From contig NZ_BKAJ01000103.1 in the NCBI RefSeq assembly GCF_007992495.1, forward strand, positions 1 to 36,179: a DNA stretch of 36,179 nucleotides, read 5' to 3'. The position numbers and the translations under genes are program-made. Below are positions 1 to 7,950 of this stretch, piece after piece. The notes below the pieces were generated by a model. That model worked only from the letters and a program-made list of their open reading frames with translations, was not told the origin of the DNA and ran no database searches. Origin of the DNA: Reyranella soli. GTDB taxonomy: Bacteria > Pseudomonadota > Alphaproteobacteria > Reyranellales > Reyranellaceae. Numbering within the stretch: position 1 is the first letter of the stretch; each line of letters starts with the position of its first letter.

Positions 1-6
1 ACCTAG

Positions 7-30
7 CCTCTCCCCCTAACGGGGGAGAGG
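7..30. repeat. Short perfect hairpin at the window edge
   Basis: Ten-base arms (CCTCTCCCCC and GGGGGAGAGG) flank the loop TAAC. Neither strand has a T-run after it, so it is not a convincing intrinsic terminator. It lies 33 bases beyond the stop of the minus-strand amidohydrolase and could stabilise that transcript's 3' end or be a dispersed intergenic repeat. Bases 31-63 hold nothing else that I recognise. Confidence 0.5.
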
Positions 31-63
31 AACATGAGCGTCGCGGAGGAGCGCTTCACGAGA

Positions 64-1764
64 CTACGCCCCGCCGTGCCGCAACAGGCGGCCCGAATGG
101 GTGTTGGTCGGCCGGTCGTTGCGGATCGTGACCTCGCCGTTCACCAGCACGTACTTGTAGCCCTGGGCACGCTGCACGCGCCGCCATTCGCCGCCCGGCA
201 GATCGTGCACGATCTCGTCGGGCATGACCCTGAGCCCGTCGAAGTCGTAGATCACGATGTCGGCCGGCGCGCCCTTCTTCAGCACGCCGCGACCGCGGAA
301 GCCCGCGACCTCGGCCGGCAAGGCCGACAGGCGCCAGTGCACGTCCTCCAGGCTCAGCATCTTGTGCTCACGCACCACCTTGCACAGCGTCTCTGTGGGA
401 TAGCGGCCGGCGGTCAGGAACTTGGTGTGGGCGCCGCCGTCCGAGACGCCGAACAGCACGTAGGGGTCGTCGACCAGCTCCTTCAGATAGTCGATCCTGC
501 CGTTGGGGGGAGCGGCGAAGAACTCGGTCTTGAGATCCTCCTCGACCGCCATGTCGAGCATGACGTCGACCGGATGCTTGCCCATCTTCTCGCCGGCATG
601 GGCCAGCGTGTAGTCGAGCCACTTCTTGTTCTTGTCGAGCTTGGGCCCAATGATGGCGATCTGCGGCAACGGCCCCGTCGCCGTGATCGGCAGGTTGTCA
701 CGCAGCGCGGCGCGGCGTGCCGGATCAGAGAGCTTTGCCAGCCGCTCCTCGCGTGTGCCCGTCGTGGCGTCGCACCAGACCTGCGAATCGTCGAACAGGT
801 TCCAGTCCTCGAAGGTGAAGGTGAAGCCCGCGTCGGTCGTCAGCCCTTGGCCTACAACGCGGATGCCGCGTTCGCGGCAGCTCCGCAGCCAGTCGAGCAC
901 GCGGCGATGGATGTGAGGCTTGTGATCGAAGGCCTGCACCACGTTCATGATGACCGGTCGGCCGCTGATGGTGGCGACTTCTTCGTAAAAGGCCTGGTCG
1001 TGGGCGTTGTCGCCCGAGACCAGCAGCATCTGCATGAAGCCGTCGTTGCGCTCGGCGAGGACCCGCGCGAGCTCGCGGCAGGTCTCGTCATGCATGACGT
1101 CGGTCGGCATGGCCGAGCCGTCGTGGTCGCGCTGCACGGCGGCCGGTCCGGTCGGCAGCATGCGCTGGGCCGACCAGCCGCAGGCGCCGGCGTCCATCGC
1201 TTCGTGCAGCAGGCGCCTGATCTCGGCATGCTGCTCCGGCGTCGGCAGCTTGCCCGCCTTGGCCGCCTCGAAGCCCATCACCCAGATCAGCAGCGGCGAG
1301 ATCGGCATGTAGGGCAGGATGTTGACCGCCTTGGGCGCCGCCTCGACGCTGTCCAAAAAATCGGGGAAGGTCACCCAGTTCCAAGGCATGCCGGCCTTCA
1401 TCGAGGCCATGGGGATCGCCTCGACGCGGGTCATGGTCAGCATGGCGCGGTCGCGCTCGGTCGGCCGCACGGGGGCAAAGCCGAACCCGCAATTGCCGAT
1501 CACCACCGAGGTGATGCCGTGCCAGCTCGACAGCGTGCAGTAGGGATCCCAGAAGAGCTGTGCGTCGTAGTGCGTGTGCAGGTCGACGAAGCCTGGTGCC
1601 ACGATCAGGCCACCGGCGTCGATCGTCTCGTCGGCCTCGCCGGCGCCGATCTGGCCGATCTCGGCAATCTTGCCGTCCTTGATGCCGATGTCGCCGCGAA
1701 AGCGCGGCAGGCGGCTGCCGTCGACGATCATGCCACCGCGGATCACGCGATCGAACCGGGCCAT
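64..1764 (-). CDS. D-aminoacylase-like amidohydrolase (N-acyl-D-amino-acid deacylase family)
   Basis: A predicted metal-dependent amidohydrolase of 566 aa that would hydrolyse an N-acyl or related amide bond in the cytoplasm. The N-terminal beta domain (VIRGGMIVDG) is followed by the metal-binding HTHYDAQ motif near residue 80 and by GNCGFGFAP, whose Cys is a typical ligand in D-aminoacylases. C-terminally there are a VSDGGAHT motif, with a metal Asp, and a PADIVIYD strand returning to the beta domain. The length fits the family (about 480-580 aa). I chose the ATG at 1764 because GGAGG lies six bases upstream; an upstream in-frame ATG at 1812 lacks such a site. The gene diverges from the hydrolase at 1835, so the 70-bp gap should hold both promoters. 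The family assignment is firm; the actual substrate cannot be read from sequence. Confidence 0.88.
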   Translation of the reverse strand: MARFDRVIRGGMIVDGSRLPRFRGDIGIKDGKIAEIGQIGAGEADETIDAGGLIVAPGFVDLHTHYDAQLFWDPYCTLSSWHGITSVVIGNCGFGFAPVRPTERDRAMLTMTRVEAIPMASMKAGMPWNWVTFPDFLDSVEAAPKAVNILPYMPISPLLIWVMGFEAAKAGKLPTPEQHAEIRRLLHEAMDAGACGWSAQRMLPTGPAAVQRDHDGSAMPTDVMHDETCRELARVLAERNDGFMQMLLVSGDNAHDQAFYEEVATISGRPVIMNVVQAFDHKPHIHRRVLDWLRSCRERGIRVVGQGLTTDAGFTFTFEDWNLFDDSQVWCDATTGTREERLAKLSDPARRAALRDNLPITATGPLPQIAIIGPKLDKNKKWLDYTLAHAGEKMGKHPVDVMLDMAVEEDLKTEFFAAPPNGRIDYLKELVDDPYVLFGVSDGGAHTKFLTAGRYPTETLCKVVREHKMLSLEDVHWRLSALPAEVAGFRGRGVLKKGAPADIVIYDFDGLRVMPDEIVHDLPGGEWRRVQRAQGYKYVLVNGEVTIRNDRPTNTHSGRLLRHGGA

Positions 1765-1834
1765 GTTTTCCTCCGTTTCGCCAAGCGTGAGCGCGGCCCT
1801 CCCCTCTGTCAACGCGTCGCGCTAAGCTCGCAGG

Positions 1835-2734
1835 ATGAAACAGGATCGCGTCCGTACCGATGTGCTGGACATCGCCTTCGAAGAGCACGGCCCCTCGCAC
1901 GGCCCGCCGGTCATCCTGCTGCACGGCTTCCCCTACGACGTGCGTGCCTACGACGAAGTCGCGCCGGCTCTGGCCAAGGATGGCTGTCGCGTGCTCGTGC
2001 CCTGGCTGCGTGGCTACGGGCCGACGCGCTTCCTGACCGCCTCGACCCTGCGCTCGGGCGAGCAGGCGGCGTTGGGTCACGATCTGCTGCAGTTCATGGA
2101 CAAGCTCGGCATCAAGCGCGCCGCGCTCGTCGGTTACGACTGGGGCGGACGCGCCGCCTGCATCGCAGCCGCGCTCAAGCCCGAGCGTGTGCGCTGTCTG
2201 CTGAGCAGCGGGGGCTACAACATCTTCAACACCGCCGCCTTTGCGAACCCGGCCTCGGCCGAGCAGGAGCACCGCTTCTGGTACCAGTACTACTTTCATA
2301 CCGAGCGCGGCCGCGCCGGGCTCACGAAGAACCGCCGCGATATCTGTCGGCTGCTGTGGAAGCTGTGGTCGCCGGAATGGCAGTTCGACGAGGCGACCTA
2401 CGAAAAGAGCGCCGCGTCGTTCGACAATCCCGACTTCGTGGACGTGGTGATCCAGTCCTACCGCCATCGCTACGGCTACGCAGTAGGCGACCCGGCGTTG
2501 ATGGGCATCGAAGCTGAGCTCGCCAAGCAGCCCAAGATCTCCGTGCCGACGATCAACCTGCATGGCGGGCACGACGGCGTGGGGCCCGCACCCGAACAGG
2601 ACAATCAGGCCAAGAACTTCACCGGCCCCTATTCGCGGCGCCTGCTGCCGCGCATCGGGCACAACGTGCCACAGGAGGCGCCGGCCGAGACCGTCACCGC
2701 CCTGCGCGATCTTCTAAGGGAAACGACGCGATGA
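1835..2734 (+). CDS. Alpha/beta hydrolase, epoxide-hydrolase/dehalogenase-like (Asp nucleophile)
   Basis: A 299-aa alpha/beta-hydrolase-fold protein. An oxyanion-hole motif HGFP lies at residues 30-33. The nucleophile elbow reads GYDWGG with Asp102, and the catalytic His lies in the C-terminal RIGHNVPQE. An Asp nucleophile in this elbow is characteristic of epoxide hydrolases and haloalkane dehalogenases rather than Ser esterases, so opening of an epoxide or C-halogen bond is more likely than ester hydrolysis. There is no signal peptide, so it is cytoplasmic. Its TGA overlaps the ATG of the next gene (ATGA), so the two are translationally coupled. The ribosome site before ATG 1835 is weak. 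The substrate is unknown. Confidence 0.85.
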   Translation: MKQDRVRTDVLDIAFEEHGPSHGPPVILLHGFPYDVRAYDEVAPALAKDGCRVLVPWLRGYGPTRFLTASTLRSGEQAALGHDLLQFMDKLGIKRAALVGYDWGGRAACIAAALKPERVRCLLSSGGYNIFNTAAFANPASAEQEHRFWYQYYFHTERGRAGLTKNRRDICRLLWKLWSPEWQFDEATYEKSAASFDNPDFVDVVIQSYRHRYGYAVGDPALMGIEAELAKQPKISVPTINLHGGHDGVGPAPEQDNQAKNFTGPYSRRLLPRIGHNVPQEAPAETVTALRDLLRETTR

Positions 2735-3342
2735 ACATCGTTTTGGCTGGCGCGACCGGCAATATCGGCAGCCGCATCCTCGACGAGGCGCTGCGGCGCG
2801 GCCATCGCGTGACCGGCCTCACCCGCGATCCGGCCAAGCTCGGTGCGCGCGACGGTTTGCAGGCGAAGAAGGCGAACACGACCGACGTCGCAGCCTTCGC
2901 CGATGTCCTCAAGGGACACGACGCCGCGATCCTGTCGGTCAAGTGGAACGAGAACGACGTCCACCAGGTGCTCGACGCCTTGCGCAAGGCGGGTATCAAG
3001 CGCTGCCTGTTCGTCGTCGGCGCCGGCAGCCTTTTGCGCACCGACGGCCGCACGCATTTCGATCACATGGCCGAGAAAGGCATCCAGCCATCGACCTCCA
3101 AGCCCGCCGCGCTTGCCTTGGCCGAAGTGCAGAAGGTGGCGGACCTCGACTGGACGGCGATCTCGCCGCCCGCCTCGATCCAGCCTGGCGAGCGCACGGG
3201 CAAGTTCCGGCTCGGTCGCGACCACCTGCTCGAGGACGACAAGGGCAAGAGCGAGATCAGCCGCGAGGATTTCGCCATCGCCATCATGGACGAGATCGAG
3301 AAGCCCACGCACATCCGCCAGCGCTTCACGGCGGCTTACTAG
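2731..3342 (+). CDS. NAD(P)-binding Rossmann-fold protein, NmrA/atypical SDR type
   Basis: A 203-aa single-domain protein that starts directly with a nucleotide-binding strand. GATGNIG at residues 8-14 is the glycine-rich motif of atypical SDRs and NmrA-like NADPH sensors or reductases. There is no classical YxxxK catalytic pair, which is typical of this subgroup (SDR_a5/a6-like). It probably acts as a small NAD(P)H-dependent reductase or redox sensor in the cytoplasm. Its start codon overlaps the stop of the epoxide-hydrolase-like gene by four bases, so the pair forms an operon. A palindromic repeat follows 22 bases after the stop. Function beyond cofactor binding is inference. Confidence 0.85.
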   Translation: MNIVLAGATGNIGSRILDEALRRGHRVTGLTRDPAKLGARDGLQAKKANTTDVAAFADVLKGHDAAILSVKWNENDVHQVLDALRKAGIKRCLFVVGAGSLLRTDGRTHFDHMAEKGIQPSTSKPAALALAEVQKVADLDWTAISPPASIQPGERTGKFRLGRDHLLEDDKGKSEISREDFAIAIMDEIEKPTHIRQRFTAAY

Positions 3343-3364
3343 AGATGCTTGCCACAGCGCGCCC

Positions 3365-3432
3365 TGTCATCCCGAGCGTAGCGAGGGACCTTTCCTGCGC
3401 CGCAAAGGCCCCTCGCTGCGCTCGGGGTGACA
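3365..3432. repeat. Short palindromic repeat, copy 1 (68 nt)
   Basis: The outer ends read TGTCATCCCGAGCG and CGCTCGGGGTGACA, and imperfect arms of about 24 nt surround a short centre. It belongs to the same family as the copies at 5536 and 34521, and its outer bases match the long copies at 26946, 28685 and 31333. It lies between the NAD(P)-binding gene and the LysR gene, both on the plus strand, and could act as an RNA hairpin at the 3' end of the former. Confidence 0.85.
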
Positions 3433-3465
3433 GTTTCGGCAATACTCACTAGCGAGAGGACGACG

Positions 3466-4350
3466 ATGGACGCGGCCGACCTCAGGATCTTCTCAGCCGT
3501 CGCGCGCAGCGGCAGCATGAGCAAGGCTGCGGCCGAGCTCGGCACCGTGCAGTCCAATGTGACCGCGCGCATCCGGGCTCTCGAGGAGCGGCTGGGCGTG
3601 GACCTGTTCGAGCGCACCAATCGCGGCGCGACGCTCACGGCCGCTGGCCTGCGCTTGCGGCCCTTCGCCGATCGCGTCGCCGGACTGCTCGAGGATGCGA
3701 GGCGCGCCGTCACTGACGATGGTGCGCCGGCTGGCAACCTGGTCGTCGGCTCGCTCGAGACCACGGCGGCGCTGCGCCTGTCGCCCGTGCTTGCCGAATT
3801 CGTCGCCACCTATCCCACCGTCGATCTGTCGCTGCGCACAGGCACCACCCAGGAACTGATCGAACAGACGATCGAGCGCCGGCTCGATGGCGCCTTCGTC
3901 TGCGGACCGGTCGACCACGCCGACCTGGTGGCCGAGCCGTTCTTTCGCGAGGAGCTGGTCGTGCTGACCGCGCCCGACGTCGCCGACTTCGAAGCCCTGG
4001 CGCGGCAGGGCGGGCTCAGGATCATCGTCCTGCGGGCGGGTTGCTCCTATCGCCAGCATCTCGAGGCCTTGCTGGCGCGGCGCGGCATCGCCGGCGTTCG
4101 CCATCTCGAGTTCGGCACGCTCGAGGCCATCGTGAGCTGCGTCGGCGCGGGCCTCGGGGTGACATTGCTGCCGGAGGCGCTGATCGGCCCGGTGTGGCGG
4201 CGCGGCCGCGTGCGCGTCCACCATCTGCCGCCGGGTGAAGGCGAGGTCGAGACGGTCTTCATCCGCCATCGCGATGCCTACGCCTCGAGCGCGCTGCGTG
4301 CCTTCCTCGATTGCGCCCGCCCGATGATGGCCCGCCGCGCCGCAGAGTAG
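3466..4350 (+). CDS. LysR-family transcriptional regulator
   Basis: A 294-aa LysR-type regulator. The N-terminal winged helix-turn-helix covers about residues 1-60, with the characteristic order ADLRIFSAVARSGSMSKAA, VQSNVTARIRALEERLG and LFER. A periplasmic-binding-protein-like effector domain follows (about 90-290). I start at ATG 3466, which has GAGAGG upstream; an earlier in-frame GTG at 3427 lies inside the palindromic repeat and is unlikely. LysR genes usually regulate a neighbouring or divergent gene, but here both flanking genes are on the same strand, so the target could be the downstream flavoprotein gene, the upstream operon or a distant locus. The effector cannot be predicted. Confidence 0.93.
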   Translation: MDAADLRIFSAVARSGSMSKAAAELGTVQSNVTARIRALEERLGVDLFERTNRGATLTAAGLRLRPFADRVAGLLEDARRAVTDDGAPAGNLVVGSLETTAALRLSPVLAEFVATYPTVDLSLRTGTTQELIEQTIERRLDGAFVCGPVDHADLVAEPFFREELVVLTAPDVADFEALARQGGLRIIVLRAGCSYRQHLEALLARRGIAGVRHLEFGTLEAIVSCVGAGLGVTLLPEALIGPVWRRGRVRVHHLPPGEGEVETVFIRHRDAYASSALRAFLDCARPMMARRAAE

Positions 4351-4429
4351 ACGGCAATCGCCCGGAGCGATGGCGGCCATCTGATCAAAGCGCTACCTGC
4401 GGCCGTGGCCAATCCCTACCTTGGGGATC

Positions 4430-5509
4430 ATGCCGACGTCCAACCCCCAGCTTACCCGCGCCGAGGCGTTCTGCGCTGCCTACGGCCTTCGCGTCCCCAT
4501 CCTGCTCGCGCCGATGGCCGGCGCCTGCCCTGCGTCGCTCTCGATCGCCGTCGCCAATGCCGGCGGCCTCGGAAGCTGCGGCGCCCTGCTGATGCAGCCC
4601 GCTGCCATAAAAGCCTGGGCGGCCGAGGTCCGTGCCGGCAGCAACGGCGGCTTCAATCTCAATCTCTGGATTCCCGATCCGCCACCGATGCGCGACGCCG
4701 CGGCCGAGGATGCCGTGCGCTCATTCCTTGGCGGCTGGGGACCGGAGGTGCCGCGCCAGGCGGGCGACGTCAGCCCGCCCGACTTCGCCGCCCAGTGCGA
4801 GGCGCTGCTGGAGGTCGGACCGACCATCATCTCGTCGATCATGGGCGTCTATCCTGCTGCTTTCGTCGAGCGCATGAAGGCCCAAGGCATAAAGTGGTTC
4901 GCCAATGCCACAACCGTGGCCGAAGCCAAGGCGGCGGAGGCGGCGGGCGCCGACGTGATCGTGGCCCAGGGCATGGAGGCCGGCGGCCATCGCGGCGCTT
5001 TCGATGCCGCCAAGGCGCCGACCGAGCTTGTCGGCTTGTTCGCGCTCCTGCCGGCGATCGTCGACGCAGTGAAGGTCCCGGTGGTCGCGACCGGCGGCAT
5101 CGCCGATGCACGCGGCATTGCCGCGGCGCTGATGCTCGGCGCGTCAGCAGTGCAGATCGGGACCGGCTTTTTGCGCTGCCCCGAGGCCAAGCTCGCTCCG
5201 GCCTGGGCCGACGCCATCGGCCGCACCCTGCCCGAACAGACCCTGCTCACGCGCGCCTTCTCCGGACGTCCCGGCCGTGCCGTCGCCACGGCCTATGCGC
5301 GCGCCGCCGCGGCATCCGATGCACCGAACCCGGCGCCTTATCCTGTGCAGCGCGGCCTCACCCAGGCGATGCGCGATGCCGCGGCCAAAACCAACGACAT
5401 CGACCGCATGCAAGCCTGGTCGGGCCAGTCAGCGCGGCTGGCCATGGCCAAGCCCGCCGCCGACGTCGTGCACGAGCTGTGGAGCGGCGCGCAGGCGTTG
5501 CTGCGTTAG
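4430..5509 (+). CDS. Nitronate monooxygenase-like FMN TIM-barrel protein
   Basis: A 359-aa TIM-barrel flavoprotein of the nitronate monooxygenase/2-nitropropane dioxygenase family, predicted to bind FMN. The N-terminal PILLAPMAGA strand is the family signature. The GMEAGGHRG segment carries the conserved active-site His. VVATGGIADARG and LMLGASAVQIGTGFL form the FMN-phosphate-binding strands. It is cytoplasmic and would oxidise nitronates (for example propionate-3-nitronate) or serve as a related enoyl reductase; sequence alone does not decide. ATG 4430 is preferred over the in-frame TTG at 4421, though both have poor ribosome sites. It ends 26 bases before a palindromic repeat that separates it from the convergent M20 peptidase gene. 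Confidence 0.88.
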   Translation: MPTSNPQLTRAEAFCAAYGLRVPILLAPMAGACPASLSIAVANAGGLGSCGALLMQPAAIKAWAAEVRAGSNGGFNLNLWIPDPPPMRDAAAEDAVRSFLGGWGPEVPRQAGDVSPPDFAAQCEALLEVGPTIISSIMGVYPAAFVERMKAQGIKWFANATTVAEAKAAEAAGADVIVAQGMEAGGHRGAFDAAKAPTELVGLFALLPAIVDAVKVPVVATGGIADARGIAAALMLGASAVQIGTGFLRCPEAKLAPAWADAIGRTLPEQTLLTRAFSGRPGRAVATAYARAAAASDAPNPAPYPVQRGLTQAMRDAAAKTNDIDRMQAWSGQSARLAMAKPAADVVHELWSGAQALLR

Positions 5510-5535
5510 TTTCTTCCGGACCGCCGGCCTCGCCC

Positions 5536-5612
5536 TGTCATCCTGAGCGAAGCGAAGGATCTCATGCCGGTTGCAAGCGGCGATGAGGTCCTTCGCTTCG
5601 CTCAGGACGACA
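5536..5612. repeat. Short palindromic repeat, copy 2 (77 nt)
   Basis: The arms of 30 nt (5536-5565 and 5583-5612) differ from perfect complementarity at only two positions and flank a 17-nt loop. The loop resembles the reverse complement of the loop in the copy at 34521, so the two copies lie in opposite orientation. It sits between convergent genes, the flavoprotein (stop 5509) and the peptidase (stop 5645), where it could serve as a bidirectional RNA 3' hairpin. Confidence 0.9.
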
Positions 5613-5644
5613 TGAATCGCCTGCGGTCCGGAGGAGCATGAACG

Positions 5645-6808
5645 TTACTCCAGCGTCTCGAGAAGCCGCGTGCAGAGATAGGTGCGCGGCACCAGCGACG
5701 AGTAGTAGATCTGCTCGAAGGCCGCGTGCGCGCCCTTGCCGTCGGCGCCGAGGCCATCGAGCGTGGGAATGCCGAGTGCCGCGGTGAAATTGCCGTCGCT
5801 GCCGCCGCCGGTCAGCGGCACGTCAAGAAGCTCCTTGCCGATCTCGCGATAGATCGCCTGCGCCTTCTCGAACAACGCCGAAATGCCGGCGTCCTTCTGG
5901 TACGGCGGCCGGTTCATCTCGCCTTCCACCTTGAGCGTTACGTCCTGGCCGATCGGCTCGAGATTCAGGAACCAGTGCGTCATCTCCTCGGCGAGCTGCT
6001 GGCTCGGCACACGCAGGTCGACCTCGATCTTGCATTCGGCTGGCACGACGTTGACGCCGCTGCCGCCCTGGATCAGGCCGACATTGCAGGTGATGCCACG
6101 CGCATAGTCGGTCTTGCCCTCGATACGCATGATTTGCTTGGCCATCTCATGGATGGCGCTGCGCCCGTCCTGATGGCGCACGCCGGCATGGCTCGCCGTA
6201 CCCTTCACCGTAAGGGTGAAACGGCCGACGCCCTTGCGCGAAGTGACGACGCGATCGCCATCGCGGCCGGGTTCCATCACCAATGCATACTTGTGCCCGC
6301 GCGCCGCTTCTTCGATGCGAGTGCGCGAGGTCGGGCTGCCGACCTCCTCTTCGGGAATGAACAGGAAGGTGACCGGCAGCTTGGTCTTCTTGCCCATGCG
6401 CATCAAATGGCGCAGCGCGTAGTAGGCAATATAGCCGCCCGCCTTCATGTCGTAAATGCCGGGCCCGAAGATGCTGTCGCCTTCGCGCCGGATCTTGAGG
6501 TCCCGCTCGATCATGCCGATCGGATGTACGGTATCGAGATGGGCCAGCACCAGGATGCCCTTGCCCTCACCGTGGCTCATCTCCGGCGTAGTCTTGCACT
6601 CCAGGATGTCGCCGAAGCCGTCACGGCCGGGAACACGCTCGAGCTTCAGCCCGAGATCGCGGAACTGGCCTTCGACGTGGTCGACCACCTTGTTGACCGA
6701 CTTGCCGTCATGGCTCGGGCTTTCGATCGACACCCATTCGACGATGCCGGCGAGGACCTCGTCGGCTTCGATCTTCGGTTCGTTCTTGCGGGCCTCGGCC
6801 ATTGGCAT
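5645..6808 (-). CDS. M20-family metallopeptidase (glutamate carboxypeptidase-like)
   Basis: A 387-aa di-zinc M20 peptidase. Metal and catalytic signatures appear in order: HLDTVHP (His90, Asp92), YDMKAG (Asp120, bridging), EEEVGS (residues 153-158, general base and metal Glu), and a C-terminal GKGAHAAFE His. The lid or dimerisation domain lies between (about 190-300). The arrangement resembles carboxypeptidase G2 and other glutamate carboxypeptidases. There is no obvious signal peptide, so it is probably cytoplasmic. Two ATGs lie six bases apart (6808 and 6802); GGAG is four bases before the first and ten before the second, so the exact start is uncertain. A terminator-like palindrome separates it from the upstream SDR, suggesting its own promoter. 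Confidence 0.9.
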   Translation of the reverse strand: MPMAEARKNEPKIEADEVLAGIVEWVSIESPSHDGKSVNKVVDHVEGQFRDLGLKLERVPGRDGFGDILECKTTPEMSHGEGKGILVLAHLDTVHPIGMIERDLKIRREGDSIFGPGIYDMKAGGYIAYYALRHLMRMGKKTKLPVTFLFIPEEEVGSPTSRTRIEEAARGHKYALVMEPGRDGDRVVTSRKGVGRFTLTVKGTASHAGVRHQDGRSAIHEMAKQIMRIEGKTDYARGITCNVGLIQGGSGVNVVPAECKIEVDLRVPSQQLAEEMTHWFLNLEPIGQDVTLKVEGEMNRPPYQKDAGISALFEKAQAIYREIGKELLDVPLTGGGSDGNFTAALGIPTLDGLGADGKGAHAAFEQIYYSSLVPRTYLCTRLLETLE

Positions 6809-6820
6809 CTCACTCCATCG

Positions 6821-6861
6821 AAAAGCTTCACCCTGGGAGCGGCATGCCGCTCCCAGGGTGA
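6821..6861 (-). terminator. Intrinsic terminator downstream of the SDR gene
   Basis: Bases 6828-6861 form a perfect 34-bp palindrome with 17-bp arms and no unpaired loop in DNA. Reading the minus strand it is followed by AGCTTTTC, a short T-run. It lies 28 bases after the SDR stop and just before the M20 peptidase start, so it should end the SDR transcript and insulate the peptidase gene. Confidence 0.65.
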
Positions 6862-6888
6862 GGTGTTGGGTTGCTGGTCGTTACTCGA

Positions 6889-7806
6889 TCAGACGGGATC
6901 CCACGTAAAATACTCCGGCGAGCGCTTCATGTCGGTGAAGTAGGGCTTCATCGACGGCACGGCCTGCTCGGCGATCGCTTCCAAGGTCCAGCCCTCCGAG
7001 TTGTGCACCGAGCGCACAGGGCGGTTGGCGTTGAACAGCATGATCTCGTTCATGCGTACGCCGAAGATCTGCGAGGTGACGCCATCGGCGGCATCGCTCA
7101 GCAGGAACACCGCCATGGGCGCGATCTTGGCCGGCGTCATCTTCTTGGAGCGCTCCAGCCTCGCCTTCTGCGCGTCGGTGTCGGCAGGAATGGTGCCGAT
7201 CATGCGCGTCCAGGCGAACGGCGAGATGCAGTTGGAGCGGACGTTGAACGCCGCCATGTCGAGGGCGATCGAGCGCGACAGACCGATGATGCCCATCTTG
7301 GCCGCCGAGTAATTCGCCTGGCCGAAGTTGCCGACGAGGCCCGAGGTCGAGGTGAAGTGCACGAAGGCGCCCGACTTCTGCTCCTTAAAGTAGTTGGCGG
7401 TGGCGCGGCTGACATTGAACGCGCCGTTCAGGTGCACATCGATCACCATCTTCCAGTCGACATGGCTCATGCGATGGAAGATACGGTCGCGCAGGATGCC
7501 GGCGTTGTTGATGACGCCGTCGATCTTGCCGAAGTTCTCGACCGCGGCCTTCACCATGCGCTCGGCGCCCGCCGGGTCGGCAACGCTGTCGCCGTTGGCC
7601 ACGGCCTTGCCGCCCGCCGCCTTGATCTCGTCGACGACCTTCTGCGCCGGCGTGGTGCTGCCGCCGCCCTCGCCGTCGACCGCGCCGCCCAGGTCGTTGA
7701 CCACGACGGCCGCGCCTTCCCGGGCGGCCAGCAGCGCCATTTCGCGGCCGATGCCGCCGCCCGCGCCGGTCACCAGAACGACCTTGTCCTTCAGCATGTT
7801 GGCCAT
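6889..7806 (-). CDS. Short-chain dehydrogenase, 17beta-HSD4/(3R)-hydroxyacyl-CoA dehydrogenase-like
   Basis: A 305-aa SDR. The cofactor motif TGAGGGIG is at residues 13-20, NNAG at 110-113, and a catalytic Ser near 153-155 precedes Tyr166 and Lys170 in YSAAK. The insert with NDLGGAVDGEGGG and the extended C-terminus resemble the hydroxyacyl-CoA dehydrogenase domain of peroxisomal multifunctional enzyme type 2. An (R)-3-hydroxyacyl-CoA or steroid-like alcohol is therefore a plausible substrate. GGAGG six bases before ATG 7806 supports the start. It is minus-strand, 144 bases after the MFS gene stop, and ends in a strong hairpin. The precise substrate is inference. Confidence 0.88.
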   Translation of the reverse strand: MANMLKDKVVLVTGAGGGIGREMALLAAREGAAVVVNDLGGAVDGEGGGSTTPAQKVVDEIKAAGGKAVANGDSVADPAGAERMVKAAVENFGKIDGVINNAGILRDRIFHRMSHVDWKMVIDVHLNGAFNVSRATANYFKEQKSGAFVHFTSTSGLVGNFGQANYSAAKMGIIGLSRSIALDMAAFNVRSNCISPFAWTRMIGTIPADTDAQKARLERSKKMTPAKIAPMAVFLLSDAADGVTSQIFGVRMNEIMLFNANRPVRSVHNSEGWTLEAIAEQAVPSMKPYFTDMKRSPEYFTWDPV

Positions 7807-7950
7807 CGTCTTCCTCCGTCATGAATTCCTGCTGCAGCATGTACATCAGGTGCGATGGCGGCGGGAAGCCTCACCGTCGCGACGTTGTCTGCCGTCCCGT
7901 TCTGGGATTTGCTCGGCGAAACCGGAGCCTGTTCGCGCCGGTCGAGATCG

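Noticed and set aside
34..2517. An 827-codon plus-strand open frame across the amidohydrolase and hydrolase genes
   Set aside because: It is antisense to the amidohydrolase and out of frame with the hydrolase, has an Arg/Ala/His-rich composition and no domain; it is a product of high GC content.
3427..3465. An N-terminal extension of the LysR gene
   Set aside because: The upstream GTG lies in the palindromic repeat and lacks a ribosome site; ATG 3466 has GAGAGG and gives the standard LysR start.
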